A DNA stretch of 34,522 bases from Candidatus Tharpella aukensis. GTDB lineage: Bacteria; Desulfobacterota; Anaeroferrophillalia; Anaeroferrophillales; Tharpellaceae. Positions 1-7,958 of this stretch are shown one piece after another. The notes under the pieces are model-generated. The model did not search any database. It was not told the origin of the DNA and saw only the letters and a program-made list of their open reading frames with translations. Within the stretch, counting starts at the first letter, position 1. The number at the start of each line of letters is the position of its first letter. The position numbers were made by a program, and so were the translations under genes. The stretch lies in assembly GCA_021163445.1 (NCBI GenBank), contig JAGGWR010000183.1:1-34522 (forward strand), given 5' to 3'.

Positions 1-1
1 G

Positions 2-799
2 TTTAATGTTGTATACATGGGTACGGATGTAGCTAATTACAAGAAGGTGCCTTTATCAATTGCCTTGCAAAAACATAGCCTACCTCACAATTCTAAACCT
101 AGATTAGGATTAGCCCGTGGGCGGAATGGTCAAGTATGGGGTCTTGTAGACGTTGGCAGTGCTATAGCTTACACTGTTGCTAACCCATACTCAGCTAATA
201 GTTTTGTGGAAAAAGTAACCTACCTCAGTCCTTACGCACCAGTTCTGAGTGTTGATTCAAGTGACTGGTTATCTTCAAACCAAATTGCAAACATTTTATC
301 ATGTCACAACAGCAAAATTATTGAAGCTGATGAAAATTTTAAGTTGAAAAAAACAAAACAGAGTTACTCGCATTTTCCACGTAATACGCACGATGAAATC
401 AAAGAAATGTGCCAAGAAAAATGGGGAAACAACTATGAAATGGTTAATTATTGTATTAAAAACCAAAGGAATTCTAAAAAAGAGGTTTCTGGTTATTCTG
501 GAACAATACGAAATAATTGTGAAAGAAAATGGGGAAGTAATTATGAAATGGTTTTGTATTGCATAAAGAATCAACGTGCCGCAAAAAGATCAACTGATAA
601 TGAGCCAGAAGATGAAATAAGTCGATTTTGTAGAAAAAAATGGGGAAGTAACTATGAAATGGTTAATCATTGCACCAAAAACCAGAGAGCTGCCAAGGAA
701 AATATAGAGCGTAATTATAGCGGCTATGTACGGAAACAATGCGAAGAAAAATGGGGAAACAATTACGAGATGATTGAATATTGCATAAAAAATCAATGA
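2..799 (+). CDS. Cys/Trp-repeat hypothetical protein, 5' end probably cut by window
   Basis: The function is not recognised. The reading frame is open to the window edge, and no ribosome binding site precedes the first ATG at 17, so the true start is probably outside the window. From about residue 125 onward it carries four copies of a ~28-residue unit with the core C-x3-W-G-x-N-Y-E-M-x3-C-x-K-N-Q, for example CQEKWGNNYEMVNYC and CERKWGSNYEMVLYC. Each unit has two cysteines 14 residues apart, and the units are also alike at DNA level. Similar single motifs (C..KW..DY.M..YC...Q) occur in many small uncharacterised proteobacterial proteins. The first ~110 residues show no known domain and no clear membrane segment. 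The gene is AT-rich like the rest of the mobile element. Zinc binding or disulfide formation by the paired Cys is a guess. Confidence 0.7.
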   Translation, partial: FNVVYMGTDVANYKKVPLSIALQKHSLPHNSKPRLGLARGRNGQVWGLVDVGSAIAYTVANPYSANSFVEKVTYLSPYAPVLSVDSSDWLSSNQIANILSCHNSKIIEADENFKLKKTKQSYSHFPRNTHDEIKEMCQEKWGNNYEMVNYCIKNQRNSKKEVSGYSGTIRNNCERKWGSNYEMVLYCIKNQRAAKRSTDNEPEDEISRFCRKKWGSNYEMVNHCTKNQRAAKENIERNYSGYVRKQCEEKWGNNYEMIEYCIKNQ

Positions 800-1050
800 A
801 ACTAATCGTTGGCTTTTGCTGCTCCCGGAGAAAATCAGATTTTTATCCAAGCAAAAGATGGCAAGAATGGTAAAGCGCTTCTAGTTAACCTTATTAACAA
901 AAAAAGATAAAAACATGAGAATAAATTTCAACTTAATATGAGTATTGTCTTTTATTTAAATTATGTATATTACCGTATGGTAACAGTAAATTTTCAGCTT
1001 TTCAATTTACTAGATGTCGAGGGATGAAGGCAGAGAGAGGAGGTTGGCGT
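800..1050. other. Intergenic stretch with possible coding debris
   Basis: AT-rich spacer between the repeat protein and the MORN gene. A short + strand run around 811-910 translates as LAFAAPGENQIFIQ followed by about 20 more residues and a stop. It resembles the end of a secreted protein but has no start, so it is at most a remnant. A good ribosome binding site (gagagg-agg, about 1035-1043) serves the next gene. No terminator was seen. Confidence 0.3.
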
Positions 1051-1662
1051 ATGAAATTTAATTTTTTTCTTTTTATTATTGTTATAGCGATATTTTTAGT
1101 TTTGGTAACATCATCTATTTCCTTTGCAATAGTAAAATGCATAGGGCCGGATGGGGATGTTATATATGTAGATTCAGCTTGCCCCAAGGGTTATATGGAT
1201 GCAAAATCTTATTACGAGGGCAAGACTGCCGCTCTAGAAACAATTACGCCTCTTGTGCAGATGAATGATTTGCATGGAGATGATGACAATAAAAATGGTC
1301 AGGGCACTTTGTATCATGACAATGGTAAAATATTATACAAGGGACAACTCAGGGATGGAAAGATGCATGGTCAGGGCACTATGTATCATGAGAATGGTAA
1401 AATATTTTTTAAAGGACAGTTTGAAGATGGAAAGCCGCATGGTCAGTGTACTTGGTATCACGAGAATGGTAAAAAATTTTACAAAGGACAGTTTAAGGAT
1501 GGGAAGATGCATGGTCAAGGCACTATGTATGGTAAGAATGGCAAAGTAGCTTACAAAGGACAGTTCAAGGATGGAAAAATGCATGGTCAGGGCGCCATGT
1601 ATCTTAATAATGGTAAAAAATTTAATGAGGGACAGTACAGGTACGGTAAACACCTGCGTTAA
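1051..1662 (+). CDS. Secreted DUF4124-like / MORN-repeat protein
   Basis: I chose the ATG at 1051 over the one at 1024 because an AGGAGG-type site ends 7 bases before it, and because the protein then begins with a clean signal peptide (MKFNFFLFIIVIAIFLVLV, cut near SFA). The product has 203 residues. After the signal comes a stretch resembling DUF4124 (VKCIGPDGDVIYVDSACPKG), with Cys residues and a Y-V-D-S-x-C-P motif. Then come five 24-residue MORN-type repeats (GQGTMYHENGKIFFKGQFEDGKxH). These are of the variant also found in YwqK-type antitoxin-like proteins. The protein should be periplasmic or surface exposed. MORN repeats usually mediate protein or lipid contact, so its job cannot be named. 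It lies inside the mobile element and is probably cargo. Confidence 0.75.
   Translation: MKFNFFLFIIVIAIFLVLVTSSISFAIVKCIGPDGDVIYVDSACPKGYMDAKSYYEGKTAALETITPLVQMNDLHGDDDNKNGQGTLYHDNGKILYKGQLRDGKMHGQGTMYHENGKIFFKGQFEDGKPHGQCTWYHENGKKFYKGQFKDGKMHGQGTMYGKNGKVAYKGQFKDGKMHGQGAMYLNNGKKFNEGQYRYGKHLR
1297..1656 (+). repeat. Five tandem 72-bp repeats inside the MORN gene
   Basis: Units begin with ggtca(a/g)(g/t)g at 1297, 1369, 1441, 1513 and 1585, spaced exactly 72 bp (24 codons) apart. They are highly alike at DNA level, especially in the catggtcagggc and aatggtaaaa blocks. This suggests recent expansion by unequal recombination or slippage, so copy number may vary between strains. Confidence 0.85.
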
Positions 1663-1739
1663 TACGTTGAATAAGAGCAACTAGATTGTGCAGGTGTAAA
1701 AAAAACTATAGTAATGTTCAAGTTTTGACACACAGAAAT

Positions 1740-2348
1740 TTATATTTCATTCAAATAGATATCTCTGACTTCTTCCGGTTGAATGCATAAATAATCTAAA
1801 GTTTGTCTTTGATTTGAATGATTAAATGTTACCATAAGTTCAGGTAGGCCAACCCCGAAAGATACCCGCTGATGATAGCCAAAAGTCTTCCGTAAAGAGT
1901 GGCTTGCAAAATTCCCTTTCAGATTGATTTCAGCACACCAAGTTTTTACCAGCCTTGACAAAGAGGGTACGGTTAGAGGCCCACGCTGACCCGTAAACAG
2001 GTAATCATTTTGTTTATACCCTTTGGCCTGTTTTGACTCTAGCAGGCCGCCTACGGCCTTTACCACGGCCTTATTGAGCGTGATTCGTCTGCTCTTTCCT
2101 GTTTTGATCTCCTTTAGTACCAGCTCTTGACCAGCTTTCAATCCATCTACCTGCTCAATTTTGATGTTTAGAATATCACTGGCTCTCAGGTTTGTGTTGA
2201 TGCCAAGGGTAAAAAGACACAAATCTCTTGAATTATCAGAAAGAAGCTTTTTGATCTTCTTTATATCGCAAATCTGTTTGACAGGCTCTACAGAAATGAA
2301 ACTACCTTTTGTCGGATGATTCTTATTTTTACCTTTCGACATTGCCAT
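1740..2348 (-). CDS. Short tyrosine recombinase (FimB-size integrase)
   Basis: A 202-residue tyrosine recombinase consisting almost only of the catalytic domain. Visible catalytic elements are the first Arg in NLRASDILNIK (about residue 54), the HxxR box in SHSLRKTFG, the third-box His in NHSNQRQTLDYL, and the probable nucleophile Tyr in LDYLCI. There is no N-terminal core-binding domain of the kind found in phage integrases. The size matches the FimB/FimE inversion recombinases and small plasmid or transposon integrases. The start is preceded by AAGGGG with a 6-base gap. It reads opposite to its neighbours inside the mobile element and could act in inversion or dimer resolution, or be a passenger. 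No inverted target pair was identified by eye. Confidence 0.8.
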   Translation of the reverse strand: MAMSKGKNKNHPTKGSFISVEPVKQICDIKKIKKLLSDNSRDLCLFTLGINTNLRASDILNIKIEQVDGLKAGQELVLKEIKTGKSRRITLNKAVVKAVGGLLESKQAKGYKQNDYLFTGQRGPLTVPSLSRLVKTWCAEINLKGNFASHSLRKTFGYHQRVSFGVGLPELMVTFNHSNQRQTLDYLCIQPEEVRDIYLNEI

Positions 2349-2851
2349 AGCAGACCCCTTATACTGGCTAAGTTTTAGTATTAAATGATTATATAACTTA
2401 GCAAGATAAAAAGCAAGTAAAAAAGAGTGTTGCGCAATAACTTGAAATCATTGAACAAATATAAACTCGTTAACTATTGGGTAAACTTTAGCGAGTTAGC
2501 TTTATAAGATAAAATAAAGGCAAGGATAATACAATCAGATTAGATAAGAACAGGCGAGGTAGACACCAGACACGGCAGACGGGCAAGGCTTCTTCTGTTA
2601 CAGTTAGCTGACAGCCACCACAGAACTACAGAAGCCAGTAAGCGGGGCGTGTTTTACTCTGATACAGCACGGACTAAGCCCCCTGCCTTGATCTTCAATG
2701 TACCCGGCCTGTTTATGTGGGTAGGGTATCGACCACAATATATTCTTGAAAATCTGCTGAAAAAACTTTACATGATAGATGTTCTATGATAGCAGTACCC
2801 TTATGCTTTGTAATTGATAAGAATACCACTATACAAAGAGGTTGTAAGGTT
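2349..2851. other. Divergent intergenic region between the two recombinase genes
   Basis: About 500 bases without a convincing gene. The left part is AT-rich and has a short inverted repeat around 2466-2500 (ctcgttaa ... ttagcgag). The part from 2560 to 2700 is clearly richer in G+C and has no open frame of note. It probably holds divergent promoters for the tyrosine and serine recombinase genes, but no clear -35/-10 pair was found. An open frame runs upstream of the serine recombinase start from 2786, but its residues do not fit the family. Confidence 0.4.
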
Positions 2852-4492
2852 ATGAGTGAGAAATTAAAGTTTGCTCCATTGGTCAGGGTTAGCACAGAAA
2901 AACAAGCTGAAAAAGGCTCTTCTTTGGAAAAACAAAAAGAAATGATCATTGAGTCTGTCAAACGAATGGGTGGAATCATTCCTGAACATTGTTGGGAATA
3001 TTCGGGGCAAGAGCACGCCACACCTGACAATGAACGGAATAAGCTAGATAAATTACTTAGAGATTCCAAAAAAGGTTCATTTGATGCCGTTATTGTATGT
3101 GACATTTCAAGGTGGTCTAGGGACAACCGAAAAAGCAAAGATGGCTTAGACATCCTGAGGAAAAACGATATCAAATTCTTTGTTACCAGCTTGGAGTATG
3201 ACCTGCTCAACCCTGAACACTGTTTCATATTGGGAATGTCAGCAGAAATTGGTGAATTACAGTCAAAAACACAATCTTTGAAATCAATAAACTCAAGAAT
3301 TCTTAGGGCTGATAAAGGGCGTCCTGCTACTGGAAAGCTTCCTTACGGAAGAACTTTTGACAAAGATAGTAATGAGTGGGGAGTGGATGAATTTAAGAAA
3401 AAAGAAATAGAGGGTGCAGCTAAAGATTATTTGTCTGGACAAAAAATGTCAGATATTGCTGTTAAGCTAAATATGAATCACAGTAATCTTCATAAAATTC
3501 TTACCAAAAGGTCTGGAAATATTTGGGTGCAGCGATTCAGATCAATACCATTAAAAATTGACCGAGAGGTTTCAACGGTAGTTCCTTCTTTGCTTCCACA
3601 GAATACCATTGAAAAAATACTTGAAAGAGCCAAAGGGAACAAAACATATTGCAGGGGAATGCGTAAAAACGATTACTTACTATCCGGGATGATATTTTGC
3701 AAACATTGTAAAACTAGTCTTTTTGGACAAACCAACCCGAGTGGAAAATCATATTATCGGCACAAAACAAAAAAAGGAAATGTCTGCCCTGTCTCTGGCT
3801 ATTTACCAGCTGAAAGCATTGAACAAGCAATAATGGTTACAGTCTTTGCTACTATTGGTGATCCTGTTGGGCTCGAAAAGGCTATTAATGCAGCGTTGCC
3901 CGATGTTAATGAATACAATGAACTGATTGAAAAGAAAAAATCAATCCAGAAAAAACTTATTGAGGCCAGTAAAGCTAAGTATAGAATTCTTGATATGGTT
4001 GAAAGTGGGGCTTTGACAACTGATGACGTAAAAGAGCGTATGGATAAGAACCGGGAAAGGACTAATCTACTAACGATGGACTTGGAAAATATCAATATTC
4101 AGCTAGACAACAGACCATCTACGCAAGAAATAGAAAATGCTACTTCAAAAATTCGTAAGTTGTTTATCAAAAAAAGAGGTGATTTGACGAAAAGAATACT
4201 TGAATCAACTCACGAAGGTTATCAGAGGCTTTGTGAGATGGGCTTTGAAGAAAAAAGAGAACTTTTGGAAACTATTTTTACGGGGGTAAATAATGATGGA
4301 AGCAGAAGAGGCGTCTACGTAAAGAAGAATCAAGATAAGTGGGAATATGAAGTTGTCGGTTCCTTTGAAATCAATGATGACGTAGGCACTTTGCCTCTTA
4401 AGCCTCAACGTGCAAGGGAAATGTTTGATATACTGGATGATTCTATCAATCCATTTACTGGTGAAGTATCAAATATGCATTGCGTTGATTAG
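2852..4492 (+). CDS. Large serine recombinase (site-specific integrase)
   Basis: A 546-residue large serine recombinase. The start at 2852 ([18 protein letters not shown]) places the catalytic Ser of RVST about 14 residues in, as usual; agagg lies ten bases upstream. Domains in order are resolvase catalytic (about 5-150, with SLEKQ and [12 protein letters not shown]), recombinase domain (about 155-270, with GKLPYGR), a zinc ribbon (CKHC at about 285 and a later Cys in NVCPVSG, where one ligand position seems to be His), then a long coiled coil rich in Lys/Glu (about 370-480). It catalyses integration and excision of the element between attP and attB. The last codons overlap the yjbQ remnant on the other strand, so the final residues (NMHCVD) are probably encoded by target DNA. 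Confidence 0.93.
   Translation: MSEKLKFAPLVRVSTEKQAEKGSSLEKQKEMIIESVKRMGGIIPEHCWEYSGQEHATPDNERNKLDKLLRDSKKGSFDAVIVCDISRWSRDNRKSKDGLDILRKNDIKFFVTSLEYDLLNPEHCFILGMSAEIGELQSKTQSLKSINSRILRADKGRPATGKLPYGRTFDKDSNEWGVDEFKKKEIEGAAKDYLSGQKMSDIAVKLNMNHSNLHKILTKRSGNIWVQRFRSIPLKIDREVSTVVPSLLPQNTIEKILERAKGNKTYCRGMRKNDYLLSGMIFCKHCKTSLFGQTNPSGKSYYRHKTKKGNVCPVSGYLPAESIEQAIMVTVFATIGDPVGLEKAINAALPDVNEYNELIEKKKSIQKKLIEASKAKYRILDMVESGALTTDDVKERMDKNRERTNLLTMDLENINIQLDNRPSTQEIENATSKIRKLFIKKRGDLTKRILESTHEGYQRLCEMGFEEKRELLETIFTGVNNDGSRRGVYVKKNQDKWEYEVVGSFEINDDVGTLPLKPQRAREMFDILDDSINPFTGEVSNMHCVD
4469..4482. other. Probable attachment-site junction (right end of element)
   Basis: Homology to yjbQ stops between the NAMHI codons and the TGA, at the palindromic ATGCAT (4475-4480). 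Large serine recombinases recombine at short attachment cores close to their own gene, so this is the likely attR/attL crossover region. The exact core cannot be set without the other junction. Confidence 0.6.
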
Positions 4493-4609
4493 GCATAAGC
4501 CCTCTTTAATGCCGCTTTTATTAAGACATTGATCGATTTCAGGTGTGATATTTATGAAATCCCGGCGCTTATTGGTTTCAAACCAAAGTTCTTGACGGAA
4601 ACTTTTCAT
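4469..4609 (-). pseudogene. yjbQ: yjbQ (UPF0047) 5' fragment, cut by element integration
   Basis: On the - strand an ATG at 4609, with AAGGAG nine bases upstream, opens 46 codons. They match the N-terminus of the YjbQ/UPF0047 family (a family with thiamin-phosphate-synthase-like activity reported): [25 protein letters not shown], then [15 protein letters not shown]. Family members continue with TASVFIN after NAMHI, but here a TGA follows at once. The typical protein has about 135-140 residues, so roughly two thirds are missing. The break coincides with the 3' end of the serine recombinase gene, the expected geometry for an element integrated into yjbQ. The remaining part should lie at the element's other end, left of this window. 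The family match is from memory of its motifs. Confidence 0.8.
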
Positions 4610-4762
4610 CGTATGTTCTCCTTTTTTGCGGTTCGTTGAGCCAAAGTTTTTAATCGCATTATTTCGTTTTTGGTGCTTTTTAGTTGTGGAGTTGCATATC
4701 TGTTAATACCGTATTTTGACAGGGATGGAAACTGAAAATATTTCGATTTGGCAGGCATAGCT

Positions 4763-4781
4763 TGATGAACTCGTAAAAAGT
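4763..4781 (+). repeat. Solo terminal fragment of the 153-bp hairpin repeat
   Basis: TGATGAACTCGTAAAAAGT is identical to one 19-base end (reverse complement) of the repeat copies at 6321-6473 and 11915-12067. No other part of the repeat follows, so this is a deleted remnant. It lies in the spacer between the yjbQ promoter side and the DUF4139 gene. Confidence 0.7.
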
Positions 4782-4793
4782 CATGGCTTGACT

Positions 4794-4824
4794 TGTCCTA
4801 AATGATGTTGTAGGTCATTATAAT
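4794..4824 (+). promoter_or_regulatory. Candidate sigma-70 promoter for the DUF4139 gene
   Basis: A perfect TATAAT (4819-4824) stands 40 bases before the chosen start. The only -35-like hexamer at reasonable distance is TTGTCC (19-base spacer). A better TTGACT at 4788 is too far away (25 bases). The -10 is good and the -35 is weak. Confidence 0.35.
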
Positions 4825-4864
4825 ATAGTATGGCTGGTTGATATTTTTTGTGGAGGGAGACACG

Positions 4865-6319
4865 ATGTTGCGTAAATTGATTTGTATTTTAGGTGTGGTG
4901 CTTTTATTGGCAGTTCTGACAACGACCGGGGTTCCTGCTTTGGCGGCTCAATCTGCTGAAGTGGTGACGACGCTTAATGATCAGGTTGGTGTGGCGGTAA
5001 CTATTTATAATGAAAACTTGGCTCTGGTTAAGGATAAACGTCGTTTAAGTTTGGAAAAAGGTGAGGTTAAGTTGGCTTTTCGTGAAGTCAGTGCCCGGAT
5101 GCGGCCGGAGACTGCCCTTTTAACGGCTGCCGGTTTATCGGTCATTGAGCAGAATTTTGAGTTCGACCTTTTAACCCCTCAAGCTTTGTTGAAAAAATAT
5201 GTCGGTCGCCAGGTTGAGGTCATCACCCGGCATCCGACAACCGGGGTCGAGAGCCGTCGACCGGCAAAAGTTTTAAGTTCTAATAGCGGGGTTGTTCTCC
5301 AATTTGATGATCATATTGAGACCGGGGTTCCCGGGCGTCTCTCATTTTCCGAGCTTCCGGGAAACTTGCGTGATCGCCCGACTTTGACCATGCTTATGGG
5401 TAACAGCAAAGCCGGGGCTAAAGATATTGAGTTGAGTTATCTGACTGGTGGTTTACGTTGGCAGGCTGATTATGTGGCCGAGCTCAATGCGACCGACGAT
5501 GCCATCAATCTTAGTGGCTGGGTAACTCTGACTAATACCAGCGGCGCAAGTTATCAAAATGCCAAACTCCAATTGGTTGCCGGTGATGTTCATCAGGCCC
5601 CGCCGGAACAAGCATTTGATGGTGGGGTACGGCGAGAGATGATGATGAAGACGATGGCGGCTCCGGCTCAGAATATGGCCCAGGAAGAGATGTTTGAGTA
5701 TCATCTCTACACGCTGGCCCGACCAACGACGATTGCCGATAATCAGAGCAAGCAGGTCGCGCTTTTGCAAGCCGCCGCAGTACCTTGTAAAAAAGAGTTT
5801 TTGCTTAAAGGAAACTCTTATTATTATCGCCGGGTTTATGGTGAGATCGATAGAAAACTTAAAGTTGGTGTCTTTGTCGAGATTGAGAACCGCAAAAAAA
5901 ACCATCTTGGTCTGCCGCTGCCGAAAGGGGTAGTGCGGGTTTATAAAGAGGATTCGAAAGGAGCTTTGCAGTTTATTGGTGAAGATCGCATAGATCATAC
6001 CCCGGAAAACGAGACCATACGTCTTAAACTGGGTGATGCATTCGATTTGACGGCGGCAAAAAAACAGACTGATTTTAAAAAAATTGGTGGCGATGGCCGC
6101 TATAATTACATTTATGAAGCCTCATTTGAGGTGAAACTCAAAAATGCCAAATCGGAGGCGGTTGAGATCAAGCTGGTTGAACCAATTCCCGGTGACTGGG
6201 AGATTTTAACGGAATCTCACAGCCACCATAAAGATAACAGCAGTGCCGCTTCCTGGCGTATCCCGGTTCCGGCCAAAGGTGAGTCTACACTTGTCTATCG
6301 CGTCCGGGTTAAATATTGA
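4865..6319 (+). CDS. Secreted DUF4139 domain protein
   Basis: The start at 4865 is fixed by a strong GGAGGGAGA site ending four bases upstream and by the signal peptide it gives (MLRKLICILGVVLLLAVL, probable cleavage after ALA). The product has 484 residues. The mature start (VTIYNENLALVKDKRRLSL) and the C-terminus (VPAKGESTLVYRVRVKY) match the DUF4139 family, a beta-rich domain found in secreted proteins and in the MuiA-like mucoidy inhibitors. The body contains typical strand motifs such as LSYLTGGLRWQADYVAEL and LVAGDVHQAPP. There is no lipobox or C-terminal anchor, so a soluble periplasmic protein is expected. It is transcribed alone, followed directly by a hairpin repeat. The biochemical role of the family is not established. 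Confidence 0.85.
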   Translation: MLRKLICILGVVLLLAVLTTTGVPALAAQSAEVVTTLNDQVGVAVTIYNENLALVKDKRRLSLEKGEVKLAFREVSARMRPETALLTAAGLSVIEQNFEFDLLTPQALLKKYVGRQVEVITRHPTTGVESRRPAKVLSSNSGVVLQFDDHIETGVPGRLSFSELPGNLRDRPTLTMLMGNSKAGAKDIELSYLTGGLRWQADYVAELNATDDAINLSGWVTLTNTSGASYQNAKLQLVAGDVHQAPPEQAFDGGVRREMMMKTMAAPAQNMAQEEMFEYHLYTLARPTTIADNQSKQVALLQAAAVPCKKEFLLKGNSYYYRRVYGEIDRKLKVGVFVEIENRKKNHLGLPLPKGVVRVYKEDSKGALQFIGEDRIDHTPENETIRLKLGDAFDLTAAKKQTDFKKIGGDGRYNYIYEASFEVKLKNAKSEAVEIKLVEPIPGDWEILTESHSHHKDNSSAASWRIPVPAKGESTLVYRVRVKY

Positions 6320-6320
6320 T

Positions 6321-6473
6321 TGATGGCGTCGTAAAAAGTTCCGATATCCTGCGTTGTTGTGTTTTTCCCGACACTCGACATACTACATGTATGGTCTCGC
6401 GCCGGGAAAATCACAACATCTTGTCTATCGAAATTTTTACTTAGCCATCCCGTTACTTTTTACGAGTTCATCA
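6321..6473 (+). repeat. 153-bp hairpin repeat (MITE/REP-like), copy A
   Basis: The ends are TGATGGCGTCGTAAAAAGT and, inverted, TGATGAACTCGTAAAAAGT (16 of 19 bases alike). Inside, GTTGTGTTTTTCCCG pairs with CGGGAAAATCACAAC around a ~30-base loop. It starts two bases after the DUF4139 stop codon. A near-identical copy lies at 11915-12067, a degenerate inverted copy at 16418-16535, and a solo end at 4763. No transposase is present, so if mobile it depends on a helper elsewhere. It may also act as a transcript end. Confidence 0.85.
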
Positions 6474-6521
6474 GTATTGATTAACTAGTGCCTGACCGAA
6501 AACTTTGTTGGTAAGTGCCTA

Positions 6522-7673
6522 ATGCAAATTTTGATTATTGAACCTTTTAATGGGGGTTCACATGCGGCTTGGGCTGAGGGGTATCGTCAACACAGCTCTC
6601 ATGTGGTCGAGATTCTTGGCTTGCCGGGGAAAAACTGGAAGTGGCGTATGCAGGGGGCGGCGGTTACGTTGGCTCGGCGTTATCGGGAGTTGCTTGAGAG
6701 CGGTAAGCGGTATGATCTGATTTTGGCCTCGGATATGTTTGATTTGGCGGCTTTTTTGGGTTTAATTCGTAAGTTCTCCGGTTCCGGTTCTGATTCAGGT
6801 TTTGGGCCGCCTGTTGCTCTCTATTTTCACGAAAATCAACTAACTTATCCGCAGTCGCCCAATGAACAGGCTCAGCCTGCCGGACGTGATCGTCGCTACG
6901 GATTGATCAATTTTACCAGCGCGCTCGCCGCCGATGTCTGTTTATTTAATTCGGCCTTCCATCGTCGCAGTTTTATCGAAGCTCTACCTGACTTTCTGGG
7001 CCGTTTTCCAGATTATCAGGAACTTGATACGGTTGCCGAGATTGCAAAAAAATCAGAAGTTCTTCATCTCGGCCTCGATCTTGAGCGTTTGGCGGCGTTT
7101 AAGCCTGCGGATGACAGTCTCGAAAAGACGATGCGCCCGCCCCTCATTTTATGGAATCATCGATGGGAGTATGATAAAAATCCAGCCGACTTTTTTGCAA
7201 TATTGCGGGAGTTGGTGGTTTCAGGGTTTGATTTTGAAGTGGCTATCTTAGGCGAGCATTATCATCCTCAGCCTAAGCTTTTTCTTGAAAATCGTGATTT
7301 TCTTGGGCCACGCCTGCTTCAATTTGGTTATGCTGAAAGTTTTGCCGATTATGCTTCCTGGCTCTGGCGGGCCGATATTCTGCCGGTTACTTCATATCAC
7401 GATTTTTTCGGAGCCAGTGTTGTTGAGGCGGTTTACTGCAACTGTTATCCGCTTTTACCCCGCCGTCTGGCCTATCCTGAACATTTTTCCGGAAGCGAAA
7501 ATGATAGATTTTTTTATTTAGATCATAGTGATTTGTATGAAAAAATTAAATCTTTACTTGAACGGATAGAAGAGACCCGCTTAATTTGTCCCGGCTCCCT
7601 GATAGCCGATTACGATTGGTCCGTGATGGCTTCCCTGTATGATGATAAAATGATTTCTATAGCGGAGGCATGA
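6522..7673 (+). CDS. DUF3524 glycosyltransferase, tRNA-queuosine mannosyltransferase-like
   Basis: A 383-residue GT-B glycosyltransferase. The N-terminal ~170 residues are the DUF3524 domain, with the family signatures EPFNGGSHAAWAEGY, LPGKNWKWRMQGAA and YFHENQLTYP. The C-terminal half is a group-1 transferase domain with LWNHRWEYDKNP, ILGEHY, and the donor-site motif FFGASVVEAVYCNCYPLLP followed by RRLAYPE. The animal relative (QTMAN, formerly GTDC1) transfers mannose to queuosine in tRNA-Asp. A tRNA-modifying or related sugar transfer is therefore the best guess here, with acceptor unproven. The protein is cytosolic. The ribosome site (ggtaag) is weak. Next come a 58-residue gene and flhX, both + strand. 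The first residue MQILIIEP begins the Rossmann strand, so the start is well placed. Confidence 0.88.
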   Translation: MQILIIEPFNGGSHAAWAEGYRQHSSHVVEILGLPGKNWKWRMQGAAVTLARRYRELLESGKRYDLILASDMFDLAAFLGLIRKFSGSGSDSGFGPPVALYFHENQLTYPQSPNEQAQPAGRDRRYGLINFTSALAADVCLFNSAFHRRSFIEALPDFLGRFPDYQELDTVAEIAKKSEVLHLGLDLERLAAFKPADDSLEKTMRPPLILWNHRWEYDKNPADFFAILRELVVSGFDFEVAILGEHYHPQPKLFLENRDFLGPRLLQFGYAESFADYASWLWRADILPVTSYHDFFGASVVEAVYCNCYPLLPRRLAYPEHFSGSENDRFFYLDHSDLYEKIKSLLERIEETRLICPGSLIADYDWSVMASLYDDKMISIAEA

Positions 7674-7762
7674 AGTTCTCAATTGATTCTCAAGTTTTTC
7701 CCTTTTATGACGATGAGTAATATAAGCTCGTAAGAAAAATTCATGAAAGGAGGGCTTGAAAA

Positions 7763-7939
7763 ATGAGAGAAGAAAATTGTATTATGGAATTAAGAGTTCT
7801 GATCGACCGGTATGGTGAAAAAATTATCCTTAAACAACTGGCTGAGCTGGTTGGGCAGCAGAAGATTGAAAAAGCCAAGGTCGATTTTTTTCTCAAGCAG
7901 GCTCTTATTAATTTTGAAGCACCCAGACTGATAATGTAA
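7763..7939 (+). CDS. 58-residue unknown protein upstream of FlhB-like gene
   Basis: The product is not recognised. A perfect AAAGGAGG site (7746-7753) with a nine-base gap precedes the ATG, the strongest ribosome site nearby, so this is very likely translated. It encodes MREENCIMELRVLIDRYG, then a helical, charged stretch (KIILKQLAELVGQQKIEKAK) ending in FEAPRLIM. There is no signal peptide or membrane segment. It ends 19 bases before the FlhB-C homologue and is probably co-transcribed with it, which makes a partner or adaptor role plausible but untested. Confidence 0.7.
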   Translation: MREENCIMELRVLIDRYGEKIILKQLAELVGQQKIEKAKVDFFLKQALINFEAPRLIM

Positions 7940-7958
7940 AAAATGAGCGTGTTGGAAA

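Noticed and set aside
299-850. Two - strand frames (91 and 86 residues) opposite the Cys/Trp repeats
   Set aside because: They are antisense images of the repeats, hydrophobic only because of the coding bias opposite, with no ribosome site.
1-4475. Prophage
   Set aside because: Although recombinases are present, no capsid, tail, terminase or lysis gene lies in the visible part; an integrative element is the safer description.
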